Positions 9,343 to 20,190 are shown, counted from the stretch's first letter. The stretch is DNA of 64,000 bases from Streptomyces sp. MJM8645 (GCF_001625365.1 NZ_LJJF01000001.1:620001-684000); one strand, 5' to 3'. Notes: generated by a model from the letters alone, not told the origin. Made by a program: numbers and translations.

Positions 9343-10350
9343 ATGGGCTCAGCCGTGGAACTGGATGTCGCCGGGCGCAGCGTCCGGCTGTCGAACCCGG
9401 ACAAGGTGTACTACCCCGAGCGCGGCTTCACCAAGCTGGACGTCGCGCAGTACTACCTGGCCGTCGCCGACGGGGTGCTGCGCGGACTGCGCGACCGGCC
9501 CACCACCCTGCAGCGCTTCCCGGACGGCGTGGACGGCGAGTTCTTCTACCAGAAACGCGCCCCCAAGGGCCTGCCGGACTGGCTGCCCACCGCCCGGATC
9601 AACTTCCCCAGCGGCCGCTCCGCCGACGAGATCTGCCCCACCGAGCCGGCCGCCGTGCTGTGGGCCGCCAACCTCGGCTGCCTCACCTTCCACCCCTGGC
9701 CGGTCCGCCGCTCCGACACCGAGCACGTCGACGAGCTGCGCATCGACCTCGACCCGCAGCCCGGCACCGACTTCCACGACGCCGTCCGCGCCGCCCACGA
9801 ACTGCGCGCCCTGCTGGAGGAGTACGGGCTGCGCGGCTGGCCCAAGTCCTCCGGCGGGCGCGGCCTGCACGTGTACGTCCCGCTGGTGCCGGAGTGGACC
9901 TTCACCGACGGCCGGCACGCGGTGATCGCCCTCGGCCGGGTGCTGGAGCAGCGCATGCCCGGGCAGGTCACCACCGCCTGGTGGAAGGAGGAACGCGGCG
10001 AGCGGATCTTCGTCGACTACAACCAGATGGCCCGCGACCGCACCATCGCCTCCGCCTACTCCCTGCGCGCCCGCCCGCGCGCCACCGCCTCGACCCCGCT
10101 GCGCTGGGAGGAGCTCGACGACGCCTCCCCCGAGGACTTCGACCTGCGCACCGTCCCCGCCCGCTTCGCCGAACTCGGCGACCTGAACGCCGGGATGGAC
10201 GGTCGGGCGTACCGGCTGGACGGCCTGCTGGAGCTGTACGACAAGCAGCTGCGCGACGAGGGCCTCGGCGAGCTCCCGTACCCGCCCGACCACCCCAAGG
10301 CGGCCGGCGAGCCGACCAGGGTGCAGCCCAGCCGGGCCCGGAAAGCGTAG
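9343..10350 (+). CDS. LigD-type DNA polymerase/primase domain protein (NHEJ)
   Basis: A 335-residue stand-alone polymerase domain of the archaeo-eukaryotic primase superfamily, as found in LigD. Signature stretches are LSNPDKVYYPE at the N-terminus, QKRAPKGLPDWL, the catalytic DLDPQPG (two metal-binding aspartates), SSGGRGLHVYVPL and DYNQMARDRTIASAYSLR. It fills gaps and adds ribonucleotides at broken ends, working with Ku and a ligase. The ligase here is a separate, divergently transcribed gene (8140-9201). No ku gene is in the window. ATG 9343 fits the family start, although GAGGGG is very close to it and leaderless translation is possible. Confidence 0.92.
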   Translation: MGSAVELDVAGRSVRLSNPDKVYYPERGFTKLDVAQYYLAVADGVLRGLRDRPTTLQRFPDGVDGEFFYQKRAPKGLPDWLPTARINFPSGRSADEICPTEPAAVLWAANLGCLTFHPWPVRRSDTEHVDELRIDLDPQPGTDFHDAVRAAHELRALLEEYGLRGWPKSSGGRGLHVYVPLVPEWTFTDGRHAVIALGRVLEQRMPGQVTTAWWKEERGERIFVDYNQMARDRTIASAYSLRARPRATASTPLRWEELDDASPEDFDLRTVPARFAELGDLNAGMDGRAYRLDGLLELYDKQLRDEGLGELPYPPDHPKAAGEPTRVQPSRARKA

Positions 10351-10359
10351 GGCGTGTCT

Positions 10360-10881
10360 TCACACCCCCGTCATGGCCAGCACGAACCAGAGGATGCCGC
10401 CCAGCACCACCAGGGTGAACAGCAGGACGCCCCCGACCGCGCCGGAGAGCAGCAGCCCCCGGCCGACCCGCCGCTCGCGCAGGCCGACGCCGGTCAGCAG
10501 CACGCCCGCCACCCCCGGTGCCAGGGCCAGCGCCAGCAGCATCACCGTCCGCGCCACCTCGGCGTCCGACACCAGGTGGCACTCGTCGCCCTCGCACACC
10601 GCCCAGACGTCCTCGCCGACCGGCGCGCCCGCCCACATCCGGGCGTGCCCGTGCACCGGGCCGCCGCCGTCCGGGCGGAACGCGCCCCGGCAGTCCGAAG
10701 GGGGTGGGCCGTCCTCGTACGCCGGGATCAGACACCGCTCCGCCCGGAACGTCCCGGGCACCCCCACCAGGCCCGCCGCCTGCCCGAACTGCCGCACCGG
10801 CCCGCCCACCAGCCACCCGGCCAGCCACACCAGCAGCACCCCGGCCACCACCGGCCCCCACCGCCGCACCGCCACCCCCAT
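10360..10881 (-). CDS. Hypothetical membrane protein
   Basis: A 173-residue protein with a predicted transmembrane helix near residues 10-28 and two more near 110-130 and 145-168. Between them lies an extracytoplasmic-looking loop holding four cysteines (in ERCLIP, DCRGAF, VCEGD and ECHLV), possibly two disulphides. The ATG at 10881 follows a G-rich stretch that could act as ribosome site. It converges on the LigD-type polymerase gene with only 9 bases between stops. No family is recognised. Confidence 0.7.
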   Translation of the reverse strand: MGVAVRRWGPVVAGVLLVWLAGWLVGGPVRQFGQAAGLVGVPGTFRAERCLIPAYEDGPPPSDCRGAFRPDGGGPVHGHARMWAGAPVGEDVWAVCEGDECHLVSDAEVARTVMLLALALAPGVAGVLLTGVGLRERRVGRGLLLSGAVGGVLLFTLVVLGGILWFVLAMTGV

Positions 10882-11021
10882 CGGCTCACCCCCGCTGGGG
10901 TGACGCCACCGACGGCCGGACGGTTGCACGGGCGGCCAAGCGGCCGACCAAGCGGGCGACCAAGCGGGCAGCCGGGCGGGCGGCCAGGCAGCCGGCCGCC
11001 GCGCGCCCCTCCCGGCAGGTG

Positions 11022-12221
11022 TCAGCCGACCCGGGCGCCCTCCGGCGCCAGCTCGGCGATGATCCGGACCGCCTCCGCGAGCTGCGCGTCCGTCAGGTCC
11101 CCGCGCGCGGTCAGCCGCAGCCGGGACACCCCGTCCGGCACGGACGGCGGGCGGAAGCAGCCGACGGCGAGCCCGGCCCGTCGGCAGTCGGCGGCCCAGG
11201 CGACGGCGGCCTCCGCGCCCGGGGCGCGCACCGACACCACGGCCGCGTCCGGCTCGCAGGCCCGGAACCCGGCGGCGGTCAGCCGGGCCGCGAGGCCGCG
11301 GGCCACCTCGCGGGTGCGGTCGGCGCGGTGCGGCTCGGTGCGCAGCAGGCGCAGCGCGGCGAGGGCGGCGGCGACGGCGGCCGGGGCGAGGCCGGTGTCG
11401 AAGATGAAGGTGCGGGCGGTCTCGGTGAGGTGGCGGATCACCCGGCGCGGCCCGAGCACGGCGCCGCCCTGCGAGCCGAGCGACTTGGAGAGAGTGACGG
11501 TGGCGACGGTGTCCGGCTGCCCGGCGAGCCCGGCCGCCGCGAGCGCCCCGGCGCCGCCGGGGCCGAGGACGCCCAGCCCGTGCGCGTCGTCGACCAGCAG
11601 CGCTGCACCGTGCGCCCGGGCGGCGGCGGACAGCCCGGTCAGCGGGGCGGCGTCGCCGTCCACCGAGAACACCGAGTCGCTGACCACCAGCGCCCGCCGC
11701 TGGGTCCGCCCGGCCAGCACCTCGGCGACCGCCGCCGGGTCGCTGTGCGGGGCCCGGTGGACGTCGGCGCGGGCGAGCCGGCAGCCGTCGATCAGCGAGG
11801 CGTGGTTGTAGGCGTCCGACACGATCAGCGTGTCCGGGTCGGTGAGCGCGGTCAGCGCGGCCAGGTTGGCGGTGTACCCGGAGGAGAACACCAGCGCCGC
11901 CTCGACCCCGCAGAACGCGGCGAGCTCCTCCTCCAGTTCGGTGTGCAGCGCGGTCGTCCCGGTCACCAGCCGCGACCCGGTCGATCCTCCGCCCCAGCGC
12001 AGCGCCGCCTCGGCCGCCGCCTGCGTCACCGCCGGGTGCCTGGTCAGCCCCAGGTAGTCGTTCCCGGCCAGGTCGAGCACCGGGTCCTGTGCCGCGCGGC
12101 TGCGCAGCCGGCGCGTCAGCCCGGCCTCGGCCCGCAGCTCGGCGGCCTCGTCGAGCCAGTCGAAGACGGCCGCCGGGGCCAGGTCGGTGGTGTGCGTTCC
12201 GGACGCGAGCGGTTGGACCAT
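11022..12221 (-). CDS. bioF: 8-amino-7-oxononanoate synthase
   Basis: A 399-residue PLP enzyme that condenses pimeloyl-ACP or -CoA with alanine, the first dedicated ring-forming step of biotin synthesis. It shares the alpha-oxoamine synthase fold with Kbl: LAGNDYLGLTRHP near residue 50, VFSSGYTANLAAL, DDAHGLGVLGPGG near 190, and the PLP lysine in TVTLSKSLGSQGG at about residue 246. An upstream GTG at 12230 is an alternative start. It is set apart from bioB-bioA-bioD (16105-19386) by an unrelated helicase and a membrane-protein gene, but the biotin genes nearby favour BioF over Kbl. Confidence 0.9.
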   Translation of the reverse strand: MVQPLASGTHTTDLAPAAVFDWLDEAAELRAEAGLTRRLRSRAAQDPVLDLAGNDYLGLTRHPAVTQAAAEAALRWGGGSTGSRLVTGTTALHTELEEELAAFCGVEAALVFSSGYTANLAALTALTDPDTLIVSDAYNHASLIDGCRLARADVHRAPHSDPAAVAEVLAGRTQRRALVVSDSVFSVDGDAAPLTGLSAAARAHGAALLVDDAHGLGVLGPGGAGALAAAGLAGQPDTVATVTLSKSLGSQGGAVLGPRRVIRHLTETARTFIFDTGLAPAAVAAALAALRLLRTEPHRADRTREVARGLAARLTAAGFRACEPDAAVVSVRAPGAEAAVAWAADCRRAGLAVGCFRPPSVPDGVSRLRLTARGDLTDAQLAEAVRIIAELAPEGARVG

Positions 12222-12374
12222 GCCCGGCACTCTGGCACGGCCCCGCCGCCGCGATCAATGTGCGGCCGCGCACAGCTTCGCGGCCGACGGTGCAGCGATC
12301 CGGACAGTCCCGGGGCGGGTGCCGGCGGAGGGCGGGCTTTGCCGGGGGTGGCGGCGAGCAGGCAAGATAGCCGG

Positions 12375-14885
12375 GTGACCCTCCTTGATCTGATGCCGAA
12401 GCCCGCCACGCCCGATGCGCTGTACGAGACCTTCGCCGCGTGGGCGGAGGAGCGCGGGATCACGCTGTACCCGGCGCAGGAGGAGGCGCTGATCGAGCTG
12501 GTGTCGGGGAACAACGTCATCCTGGCGACGCCGACCGGGTCGGGCAAGAGCCTGGTGGCGGCCGGGGCGCACTTCGCGGCGCTGGCGGAGGGGAAGCGGA
12601 CGTTCTACACGGCGCCGATCAAGGCGCTGGTGTCGGAGAAGTTCTTCGACCTGGTCAAGATGTTCGGCACCGAGCAGGTCGGCATGATGACCGGCGACGC
12701 GAGCGTGAACCCGACCGCGCCGATCATCTGCTGCACGGCCGAGGTGCTGGCGCAGATCGCGCTGCGCGACGGCCTCCGGGCGGACGTCGGCCAGGTGGTC
12801 ATGGACGAGTTCCACTTCTACGCGGAGCCGGACCGCGGCTGGGCCTGGCAGATCCCGCTGCTGGAGCTGCCGCAGGCGCAGTTCCTGCTGATGTCGGCGA
12901 CGCTCGGCGACGTGCGCCGCTTCGAGGAGGACCTGACCCGCCGGACGGGCCGCCCGACGACGGTGGTGCGCAACACGACCCGCCCGGTGCCGCTGTTCTA
13001 CGAGTACCGCCGCACCACGATGCACGACACCCTGGAGGAGCTGCTGCAGACCGGCCAGGCGCCGGTCTACGTGGTGCACTTCACGCAGAAGGAGGCGGTG
13101 GACCGGGCGCAGTCGCTGATGAGCATCAACATGTGCTCGAAGGCGGAGAAGGACGCCATCGCCGACCTGATCGGCGGTTTCCGCTTCACCACCAAGTTCG
13201 GCCGCAACCTGTCGCGTTTCGTGCGCCACGGCATCGGCGTGCACCACGCGGGCATGCTGCCGAAGTACCGCCGGCTGGTCGAACGCCTCGCCCAGGCGGG
13301 CCTGTTGAAGGTGATCTGCGGGACGGACACGCTCGGTGTCGGCGTCAACGTGCCGATCCGCACGGTGCTGTTCACCGCCCTGTCGAAGTACGACGGGCAG
13401 CGGGTGCGGATCCTGCGCGCCCGGGAGTTCCACCAGATCGCCGGGCGCGCGGGCCGGGCCGGGTTCGACACCGTCGGACAGGTGGTGGCGCAGGCGCCCG
13501 AGCACGTGATCGAGAACGACAAGGCGATCGCCAAGGCCGGGGACGACCCGAAGAAGAAGCGCAAGGTGGTGCGCAAGAAGGCGCCGGAGGGCTTCGTCGG
13601 CTGGACCGAGGAGACCTTCGACAAGCTGATCGGCGCCGACCCGGAGCCGCTGGTCTCCCGGTTCAAGGTGAGCCACGCGATGCTGCTGTCGGTGATCGGC
13701 CGCCCCGGCAACGCCTTCGAGGCGATGCGCAAGCTGCTCACCGACAACCACGAGGACCGCACGGCGCAGCGCCGGCACATCCGCACCGCGATCGCGATCT
13801 ACCGCTCCCTGCTGCAGGGCGGCGTGGTCGAGCGGCTGCCGGAGCCGGACGCCGAGGGCCGGATCGTGCGCCTGACGCTCGACCTCCAGGAGAACTTCGC
13901 GCTCAACCAGCCGCTCTCCACCTTCGCCCTGGCCTCCTTCGAGCTCCTCGACCCGACCTCGCCCTCGTACGCGCTGGACGTGATCTCGGTGGTCGAGGCG
14001 ACCCTCGACGACCCGCGCCAGATCCTCGCCGCGCAGCAGAACAAGGCGCGCGGCGAGGCCATCGGCGAGATGAAGCGCGACGGGATCGAGTACGAGGAGC
14101 GGATGGAGCGGCTCCAGGAGATCACCTACCCGAAGCCGCTGGAGGAACTGCTCACCCACGCGTACGAGGTGTACCGCCGGGCGCACCCGTGGATCGGCGA
14201 CCACGAGCTGCGGCCGAAGTCGGTGGTCCGCGACCTGTACGAGCGGGCGATGACCTTCTCGGACTACGTCGGCTTCTACGAGCTGGCGCGCACCGAGGGC
14301 ATCGTGCTGCGCTACCTGGCGAGCGCGTTCAAGGCGCTGGAGCAGACCGTCCCCGAGGACGTGAAGACCGACGACCTGAAGGACGTCATCGCCTGGCTCG
14401 GCGAGCTGGTCCGCCAGGTCGACTCCAGCCTGCTGGACGAGTGGGAGCAGCTGGCCAACCCGACGGACCCGCAGGCCCCCGAGGTGACGCTGGACGACAA
14501 GCCGGCGCCGGTGACGGCGAACGCGCGGGCGTTCCGGGTGCTGGTGCGCAACGAGCTGTTCCGCCGGGTCGAGCTGTGCGCGCTGGAGCACTACGCGGAG
14601 CTCGCCGAGCTGGACGGCTCGTACGGCTGGGACGCGGACCGCTGGGCGGACGCCATGGACGGGTACTGGGAGGAGTACGACGACCTCGGCACCGGCCCGA
14701 ACGCGCGCGGCCCCAAGATGCTGATCATCGAGGAGGAGGACTCCGCCTGGAAGGTCCGGCAGATCTTCGACGACCCGGAGGGCGACCACGACTGGGGCAT
14801 CAGCGCCGAGGTCGACCTGTACGGCTCGGACGAGGAGGGCCGGGCGGTGCTGCGGGTCACCGCGGTGGACCGACTGGGCGGCTGA
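12375..14885 (+). CDS. Ski2-like DEAD/DEAH-box RNA helicase with DUF3516-type C-terminus
   Basis: An 836-residue superfamily 2 helicase. Motifs in order: Q-like [11 protein letters not shown], Walker [15 protein letters not shown] near residue 55, DEFHFYAE (DEFH box) near 140, LLMSATLGD, a helicase C domain with [12 protein letters not shown] and [18 protein letters not shown], and motif [16 protein letters not shown] near 360. A basic [10 protein letters not shown] segment follows. The remaining 450 residues match the layout of actinobacterial helicases carrying DUF3516. These Ski2-like proteins are thought to act in RNA turnover. It starts at GTG 12375, divergent from bioF, and is followed by a hairpin at 14913-14941. 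Confidence 0.88.
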   Translation: MTLLDLMPKPATPDALYETFAAWAEERGITLYPAQEEALIELVSGNNVILATPTGSGKSLVAAGAHFAALAEGKRTFYTAPIKALVSEKFFDLVKMFGTEQVGMMTGDASVNPTAPIICCTAEVLAQIALRDGLRADVGQVVMDEFHFYAEPDRGWAWQIPLLELPQAQFLLMSATLGDVRRFEEDLTRRTGRPTTVVRNTTRPVPLFYEYRRTTMHDTLEELLQTGQAPVYVVHFTQKEAVDRAQSLMSINMCSKAEKDAIADLIGGFRFTTKFGRNLSRFVRHGIGVHHAGMLPKYRRLVERLAQAGLLKVICGTDTLGVGVNVPIRTVLFTALSKYDGQRVRILRAREFHQIAGRAGRAGFDTVGQVVAQAPEHVIENDKAIAKAGDDPKKKRKVVRKKAPEGFVGWTEETFDKLIGADPEPLVSRFKVSHAMLLSVIGRPGNAFEAMRKLLTDNHEDRTAQRRHIRTAIAIYRSLLQGGVVERLPEPDAEGRIVRLTLDLQENFALNQPLSTFALASFELLDPTSPSYALDVISVVEATLDDPRQILAAQQNKARGEAIGEMKRDGIEYEERMERLQEITYPKPLEELLTHAYEVYRRAHPWIGDHELRPKSVVRDLYERAMTFSDYVGFYELARTEGIVLRYLASAFKALEQTVPEDVKTDDLKDVIAWLGELVRQVDSSLLDEWEQLANPTDPQAPEVTLDDKPAPVTANARAFRVLVRNELFRRVELCALEHYAELAELDGSYGWDADRWADAMDGYWEEYDDLGTGPNARGPKMLIIEEEDSAWKVRQIFDDPEGDHDWGISAEVDLYGSDEEGRAVLRVTAVDRLGG

Positions 14886-14912
14886 CGGGCCGCCAGCCCT
14901 CGCTTTCGGAGT

Positions 14913-14941
14913 CGCCGGCCCCCCGGAGCGGGGGGCCGGCG
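14913..14941. terminator. Hairpin after the helicase gene
   Basis: A 13-base perfect stem (14913-14925 with 14929-14941) and a 3-base loop, between two converging genes. Confidence 0.75.
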
Positions 14942-14946
14942 CGGCG

Positions 14947-15798
14947 TCACATCCAGACGAACGGCGCGCCCGCCGCGTAGGAGAGCGCGCGGGTCGCCTC
15001 CTCCAGGGTCTGCTCGGTGGTGAGCGCCGGGCCCGACGGCGTCGAGGCCGGGGTGGACTGGGTGCCGGGGCCGGGCGTGCGGGCGTCGCTGAGCCGGGAG
15101 CTCACCACCGTCACGTAGTGCCCGACCGCCTCGACCCGTGGCTCGGCCGACTTGGGCCCGCCGGAGGACGGCGCGGGGGCGGCGTTGGTGTCCGGAAGGA
15201 TGAAGGCGAGCGCGCCGGGCTTGCCGCGCAGGGTGTCGGCGGCCCGGGTGGCGGCGGCCTGGTCGCCGAAGCGCAGGACGGTGACACTGCTGAGCACCGG
15301 GCGGTCCTGGCCGGTGAAGCTGACGGTCAGGTAGGCCTGACAGCCGGTGTCCTTGAGCAGTTCCTGGGTGCGGTCCTGCAGCACCTCGGTGCAGTTGCCG
15401 CCCTGCCGGATGGCGCCACGCCGGGCCTTGTATCCGGCGGCCTCGACCGGCCGCTGGGCGGGGAAGAGGCTGTCGGCATTGAGGCCCTCGGGGTCGGTGC
15501 GCGGCGGCGGGGTCCCCACCACCGGCGGCGTCCTGGCCGCGTCCTTGCTGGACGGGCCGAGCCCGGGTATGTAGTCGCCGGGCATCGGGCGGGTGATGAT
15601 CCATCCGCCGGCGGCCACCACTCCCACCACGACGACCCAGCCCACGGCCCGGCGGGCCGTCAGCCGCCTGCCCCTGCCGCCGACCCGACTGCCGCTCAGG
15701 TCCGTGCCCGCGCCGGCGGGGGCCCCGCCGGTCCGCCGCACTGCCTGGCCGTTCTGGCCCTCTCCCGGAGTCGGGGTGCGCTCCCCCTGCGTGGTCAT
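14947..15798 (-). CDS. Hypothetical single-pass membrane protein
   Basis: A 283-residue protein with a charged, Gly/Pro-rich cytoplasmic N-terminus, one transmembrane helix near residues 52-72 ([15 protein letters not shown]) and an exported C-terminal domain of about 200 residues. The exported part contains two cysteines (GGNCTEVL and DTGCQAYL) that may pair. The C-terminal half includes a Thr/Ser/Pro-rich segment. The ATG at 15798 (MTTQGE) is preferred over an upstream in-frame ATG because the extra residues are unlike a membrane-protein start. No characterised family is recognised. Confidence 0.75.
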   Translation of the reverse strand: MTTQGERTPTPGEGQNGQAVRRTGGAPAGAGTDLSGSRVGGRGRRLTARRAVGWVVVVGVVAAGGWIITRPMPGDYIPGLGPSSKDAARTPPVVGTPPPRTDPEGLNADSLFPAQRPVEAAGYKARRGAIRQGGNCTEVLQDRTQELLKDTGCQAYLTVSFTGQDRPVLSSVTVLRFGDQAAATRAADTLRGKPGALAFILPDTNAAPAPSSGGPKSAEPRVEAVGHYVTVVSSRLSDARTPGPGTQSTPASTPSGPALTTEQTLEEATRALSYAAGAPFVWM

Positions 15799-16104
15799 GG
15801 CGCAGATTCTAAGCAACCGTCGGGTGGCGTGGATCACGGGGTGGGGGGTTGCCGGTCACCGCCGCGCGCCGACGCCCGCGACCGTCCGGCGCGCGCACCG
15901 GCGACCGCCCTGCGCCGGCCTGTCCGGCCCTTCGCCGCGACCACCGCCTACCCGCCAGTAACCTCCGATTCGCACCGGCGTCAAGCTCGTGACCAGCGAC
16001 GACACCGTGAGCTTCGACACTGTGGCAAGTGGCACATCCTTCCGCCGATCTTCTGGCGGGTTCCCTCTGGCGCCATTCGAGCGCCACCAGGCAGGATCGG
16101 CCCC
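15799..16104. other. Intergenic region upstream of bioB
   Basis: About 306 bases with no gene. It should hold the bioB-bioA-bioD promoter and the promoter of the divergent membrane-protein gene. No clear biotin operator was recognised. Confidence 0.4.
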
Positions 16105-17328
16105 ATGGATCTGCTCGATACCCTCACCGCCAAGGGCCTGCGCGGCGAAGTCCCGACCCGCGAGGAGGCGCTGGCCGTCCTCGCCACCACCGACGACGAG
16201 CTGCTGGACGTCGTCGCCGCGGCCGGCAAGGTCCGCCGGAGGTGGTTCGGCCGGCGCGTGAAGCTCAACTACCTGGTGAACCTCAAGAGCGGGCTCTGCC
16301 CGGAGGACTGCAACTACTGCTCGCAGCGGCTGGGCTCCAAGGCCGAGATCCTCAAGTACACCTGGCTCAAGCCCGACCAGGCCGCCGACGCGGCCCGCGC
16401 CGGGGTGGCCGGCGGCGCCAAGCGCGTGTGCCTGGTCGCCAGCGGCCGCGGCCCCACGGACCGCGACATCGACCGGGTCACCGACACCATGGCCGCCATC
16501 AAGGACGCCGACCCCGAGGTCGAGATCTGCGTCTGCCTCGGCCTGCTCTCCGACAACCAGGCGGAGCGGCTGAAGGCGGCCGGCGCCGACGCCTACAACC
16601 ACAACCTCAACACCTCCGAGAAGACCTACGGCGACATCACCACCACCCACACCTACGCGGACCGGGTGGACACCGTGCAGAAGGCGCACGGCGCGGGCCT
16701 GTCCGCCTGCTCCGGCCTGATCGCCGGCATGGGCGAGAGCGACGAGGACCTGGTCGACGTGGTGTTCGCGCTGCGCGAGCTGGGCTCGGACTCCGTCCCG
16801 GTCAACTTCCTGATCCCGTTCGAGGGCACCCCGCTCGCCAAGGAGTGGAACCTCAGCCCGCAGCGCTGCCTGCGCATCCTGGCGATGGTCCGCTTCGTCA
16901 ACCCGGACACCGAGGTGCGGATCGCCGGCGGCCGCGAGGTGCACCTGCGCTCGATGCAGCCGCTCGGCCTGCACGTCGCCAACTCGATCTTCCTCGGCGA
17001 CTACCTGACCAGCGAGGGCCAGGCCGGGCAGACCGACCTCGACATGATCAAGGACGCCGGGTTCGAGGTCGAGGGCGCCGGCGAGGCCACCCTGCCCCGC
17101 CACCGCGCGGACATTGCGGCGGCCTCCTCCTGCGGCACCGCGGCCTCGGCCTGCGGCAGCGGCGGCGGCTGCGGCCCGTGCGGCGGGCACGCGCACGCCC
17201 CGGCCGACGCCCCCGTCGCGGTCGACGCCGACGCCGCCGCCTCGGACGCCTCGGACGGGGAGCTGCGCAGCGACCTCGTCAAGGTCCGGCTGCGCGGCGC
17301 CGGCACCGAACTCGCGCCCAATGCCTGA
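16105..17328 (+). CDS. bioB: Biotin synthase
   Basis: A 407-residue radical-SAM enzyme that inserts sulphur into dethiobiotin. The radical-SAM cluster motif [11 protein letters not shown] lies near residue 70, [12 protein letters not shown] near 165 carries the arginine/asparagine site region, and [11 protein letters not shown] and [11 protein letters not shown] follow. The catalytic domain ends near residue 332. It is followed by a 70-residue tail beginning with a cysteine and glycine rich stretch ([19 protein letters not shown]) and then an Ala/Asp-rich linker, longer than the E. coli-type enzyme of about 346 residues. First gene of bioB-bioA-bioD; bioA begins 22 bases later. Confidence 0.96.
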   Translation: MDLLDTLTAKGLRGEVPTREEALAVLATTDDELLDVVAAAGKVRRRWFGRRVKLNYLVNLKSGLCPEDCNYCSQRLGSKAEILKYTWLKPDQAADAARAGVAGGAKRVCLVASGRGPTDRDIDRVTDTMAAIKDADPEVEICVCLGLLSDNQAERLKAAGADAYNHNLNTSEKTYGDITTTHTYADRVDTVQKAHGAGLSACSGLIAGMGESDEDLVDVVFALRELGSDSVPVNFLIPFEGTPLAKEWNLSPQRCLRILAMVRFVNPDTEVRIAGGREVHLRSMQPLGLHVANSIFLGDYLTSEGQAGQTDLDMIKDAGFEVEGAGEATLPRHRADIAAASSCGTAASACGSGGGCGPCGGHAHAPADAPVAVDADAAASDASDGELRSDLVKVRLRGAGTELAPNA

Positions 17329-17350
17329 TAGTTCTGGAGACTGACGCATC

Positions 17351-18655
17351 ATGCCCCAGCTGTCCGCGGACACGCTGCTCGCCCTCGACCGCGCCCACGT
17401 CTGGCACCCGTACGGGCCGATGCCCGGCACCGCCACCCCGTACGTGGTCGAATCCGCCTCGGGGGTCCGGCTGCGCCTCGCCGAGCCCGTCGCGGGCGGG
17501 CAGCGCGAGCTCGTCGACGGGATGTCGTCCTGGTGGGCGGCCATCCACGGCTACCGGCACCCGGTGCTGGACGAGGCCGTGCGCGAGCAGCTGGGGCGGA
17601 TGAGCCACGTCATGTTCGGCGGGCTCACCCACGAGCCCGCCGTCCGGCTGGCGGCGACGCTGGTCGAGATCACGCCCGAACCGCTGCAGCACGTCTTCCT
17701 CGCCGACTCGGGCTCGGTGGCCGTCGAGGTCGCGCTGAAGATGTGCCTCCAGTACTGGCAGTCCACCGGCCGCCCGGCCAAGCGCCGGCTGCTGACCTGG
17801 CGCGGCGGGTACCACGGCGACACCTTCCACCCGATGTCCGTCTGCGATCCGGACGGCGGCATGCACCACCTGTGGGGCGGGGTGCTGCCCGGGCAGCTGT
17901 TCGCCCCGCAGCCACCGGCCGGGTTCGACGCCCCGCTCGACGCCGGGTACGCGGCCGAGTTCGAGGAGCTGATGGCCCGGCACGCCGACGAGCTGGCCGC
18001 CGTCATCGTCGAACCGGTGGTGCAGGGCGCCGGCGGGATGCAGTTCCACTCCCCCGCCTACCTACGGATGCTGCGCGAACTCTGCGACCGGTACGGGGTG
18101 CTGCTCGTCTTCGACGAGATCGCCACCGGATTCGGCCGCAGCGGCGCACTGTTCGCCGCCGACCACGCGGGCGTCTCGCCGGACGTGATGTGCCTGGGCA
18201 AGGCGCTCACCGGCGGCTACCTGACCCTCGCCGCCGCACTGTGCACCGGCGAGATCGCCGACGGCATCAGCCGCGGCGAGATGCCGGTGCTCGCGCACGG
18301 GCCGACCTTCATGGGCAACCCGCTGGCCTGCGCGGCCGCCAACGCCTCGCTGGAGCTGCTGCTAGGCCAGGACTGGGCGGTCGGGATCAAGCGCATCGAG
18401 GCCGGACTCGCCGACGGGCTCGCGGCCGCCGCCGGCCTCCCGGGCGTCCGGGACGTCCGGGTCCAGGGCGCCATCGGCGTCGTCCAGTTGGACCACCCGG
18501 TGAACGTCCCGGCGGCCACCGAGGCGGCCGCCCGGGCCGGCGTCTGGCTGCGCCCCTTCCGGGACCTGATCTACACCATGCCCCCCTACGTGACGGAGGA
18601 CGAGGACGTGGCACGCATCGCCGACGCCGTGACCGCTGCGGCGGTGGCCGGATGA
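17351..18655 (+). CDS. bioA: Adenosylmethionine-8-amino-7-oxononanoate aminotransferase
   Basis: A 434-residue class III aminotransferase that converts 8-amino-7-oxononanoate to 7,8-diaminopelargonate, unusually using S-adenosylmethionine as amino donor. Family marks are HVWHPYGPM near the start, [16 protein letters not shown] (substrate-binding Trp-Trp), [40 protein letters not shown] and the PLP lysine in [15 protein letters not shown] near residue 285. It overlaps bioD by 4 bases (ATGA), so the two are translationally coupled and co-expressed with bioB. Confidence 0.97.
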   Translation: MPQLSADTLLALDRAHVWHPYGPMPGTATPYVVESASGVRLRLAEPVAGGQRELVDGMSSWWAAIHGYRHPVLDEAVREQLGRMSHVMFGGLTHEPAVRLAATLVEITPEPLQHVFLADSGSVAVEVALKMCLQYWQSTGRPAKRRLLTWRGGYHGDTFHPMSVCDPDGGMHHLWGGVLPGQLFAPQPPAGFDAPLDAGYAAEFEELMARHADELAAVIVEPVVQGAGGMQFHSPAYLRMLRELCDRYGVLLVFDEIATGFGRSGALFAADHAGVSPDVMCLGKALTGGYLTLAAALCTGEIADGISRGEMPVLAHGPTFMGNPLACAAANASLELLLGQDWAVGIKRIEAGLADGLAAAAGLPGVRDVRVQGAIGVVQLDHPVNVPAATEAAARAGVWLRPFRDLIYTMPPYVTEDEDVARIADAVTAAAVAG

Positions 18656-19386
18656 GCGCGCGGATCCTGTTCATGACGGGCACCAACACCGAGGTCGGCA
18701 AGACGGTCGCCACGGCGGCGGTCGCCTCGGCCGCGCTGCAGGCCGGCCTGCGGGTCGCGGTGCTCAAGCCCGGGCAGACCGGGATCGCCCCCGGCGAACC
18801 CGGCGACGCCGATGAAGTCCGGCGCCTGGCCGGTAACCTGACGATCCGTGAACTCGTGCGCTACCCGGAGCCGCTGGCGCCCGACACCGCCGCCCGGCGG
18901 GCCGGGATGCCCTTCCTCTCCCCCGCCGAGGTGGCCGACGCCGTCGCCGAACTGGCCGCCGGGCACGACCTGGTGCTGGTCGAGGGCGCGGGCGGGCTGC
19001 TCGTCCGTTATGACGACGAGGGCCGCACCCTGGCCGACCAGGCCCGGGCCGTCCTGGACGCCGGGCTGCCGGCCGAGGTCCTGCTCGTCGCCTCCGCCGG
19101 GCTGGGCACGCTGAACATCGTCGCGCTCTCCGCGGAGGCCCTGGCCGCCCGCCGGCTGCCGCTGACGGGCGTGCTCGTCGGCTCCTGGCCCACCGCCCCC
19201 GGGCTCGCCAAGCGCTGCAACCTCGCCGACCTACCGCGCTCGGCCGGCGCCCCGCTGCTCGGCGCCCTGCCGGAACGCGCCGCAGCCGCCGCGGACTTCG
19301 CCGCCCTCGCCGTCGCCTCGCTGGCCCCGGAACTGGGCGGCACCTGGAACGCGGAGCACTTCGCGCACACCCATCGGCCCGAATAG
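18652..19386 (+). CDS. bioD: Dethiobiotin synthetase
   Basis: A 244-residue ATP-dependent enzyme that closes the ureido ring of dethiobiotin using CO2. The P-loop variant GTNTEVGKT is at residues 9-17, followed by KPGQTG and [12 protein letters not shown] near residue 125, all typical of BioD. Its start codon overlaps the bioA stop (ATGA). It is the last gene of the biotin operon; the next gene starts 78 bases downstream and is unrelated. Confidence 0.96.
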   Translation: MSARILFMTGTNTEVGKTVATAAVASAALQAGLRVAVLKPGQTGIAPGEPGDADEVRRLAGNLTIRELVRYPEPLAPDTAARRAGMPFLSPAEVADAVAELAAGHDLVLVEGAGGLLVRYDDEGRTLADQARAVLDAGLPAEVLLVASAGLGTLNIVALSAEALAARRLPLTGVLVGSWPTAPGLAKRCNLADLPRSAGAPLLGALPERAAAAADFAALAVASLAPELGGTWNAEHFAHTHRPE

Positions 19387-19464
19387 GCCCGGCTTCGCTC
19401 GAAGGTGTGATTCCGGCGCCCGAACCCTGGGTTCGGACGCTACGGGCTCAATACCGTTCCTCCC

Positions 19465-19911
19465 ATGACAGACGGGATGACGGTAGACGAGTCTCTTCGG
19501 GCCCTGGCCGCCCTGGAGGCTGCGTGGAAGGACGACGACGAGGCGCTGTCCGCCCTCGCCGCGGGCGGTGCGGACGAACGGTCGCTCCCGGCGCTGGTCG
19601 CCGCGTACGGCGAGCACGCGATGGACACCCTGATGGCCCTGGCCTTCGGCCTGCGGTCCACCATGAGCGACGAGGAGCTCGCCGAACTCTCCGACGCGGT
19701 GAGCTCCAACATCGGCGCCCGGATGAGCGCCCTGCTCACCCAGGCCCTGAAGACCTGGGGCACCCTCGCGCCCCGGGACGACCTGGCGGTGACCAAGGCC
19801 ATCGCCCACGCGGTGATCGACTCCATGCGCGCCGTGACCGAGGACCCGAGCCAGACCGAGGTCCTCCCCCTGCTGGCCACCTTCCGCACCTACGCCCTCA
19901 ACGGCGCCTGA
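19465..19911 (+). CDS. Conserved-looking hypothetical protein
   Basis: A 148-residue acidic, almost wholly alpha-helical soluble protein. There is no signal peptide, membrane helix or cysteine motif. The alternating charged and alanine/leucine pattern (LAALEAAWKDDDEALSALAAG, SDEELAELSDAVSSNIG) suggests a helical bundle. The start ATG is followed six residues later by a second in-frame ATG. It is followed by a strong hairpin (19924-19957). No family recognised. Confidence 0.65.
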   Translation: MTDGMTVDESLRALAALEAAWKDDDEALSALAAGGADERSLPALVAAYGEHAMDTLMALAFGLRSTMSDEELAELSDAVSSNIGARMSALLTQALKTWGTLAPRDDLAVTKAIAHAVIDSMRAVTEDPSQTEVLPLLATFRTYALNGA

Positions 19912-19923
19912 CACCGGAACTTC

Positions 19924-19957
19924 GGCGCGGGCTTCGAGACCCCTCGAAGCCCGCGCC
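19924..19957. terminator. Hairpin after the hypothetical gene
   Basis: A perfect 15-base stem (19924-19938 with 19943-19957) and a 4-base loop. Confidence 0.75.
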
Positions 19958-19960
19958 GTC

Positions 19961-20160
19961 ATGCCTGCACCCTCATCCACCCCGCGGCGAGCGCGAATCC
20001 ACCCGTCGAGGAACGGCGGCGGCCAATGCATCGAGGTCGCACCCGGGCTCCCCGGCACCCTCCCCGTCCGCGACAGCAAGGACCCCGAGGGGGGTGGCGT
20101 TGTCGTTGCGCAGATGGAAGACCCGGCCCGCCAGGTCGGCCGGGTCCGCGAGGTGTCAAG
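19961..20160 (+). pseudogene. Remnant of a DUF397-domain gene
   Basis: One frame contains NGGGQCIEVAPGLPGTLPVR followed by DSKDPEGG, the core signature of the small DUF397 proteins common in streptomycetes next to XRE regulators. The expected tryptophan-containing WxxSSYS start is missing and the end after the DPEGG motif loses the family's final Trp-containing strand, apparently by frameshift. No XRE partner gene is present. I read it as a decayed fragment within the 360-base gap before the pepP-like gene. Confidence 0.55.
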
Positions 20161-20190
20161 CCCTTCTCTTCGAACTCTGCTCGATATACC

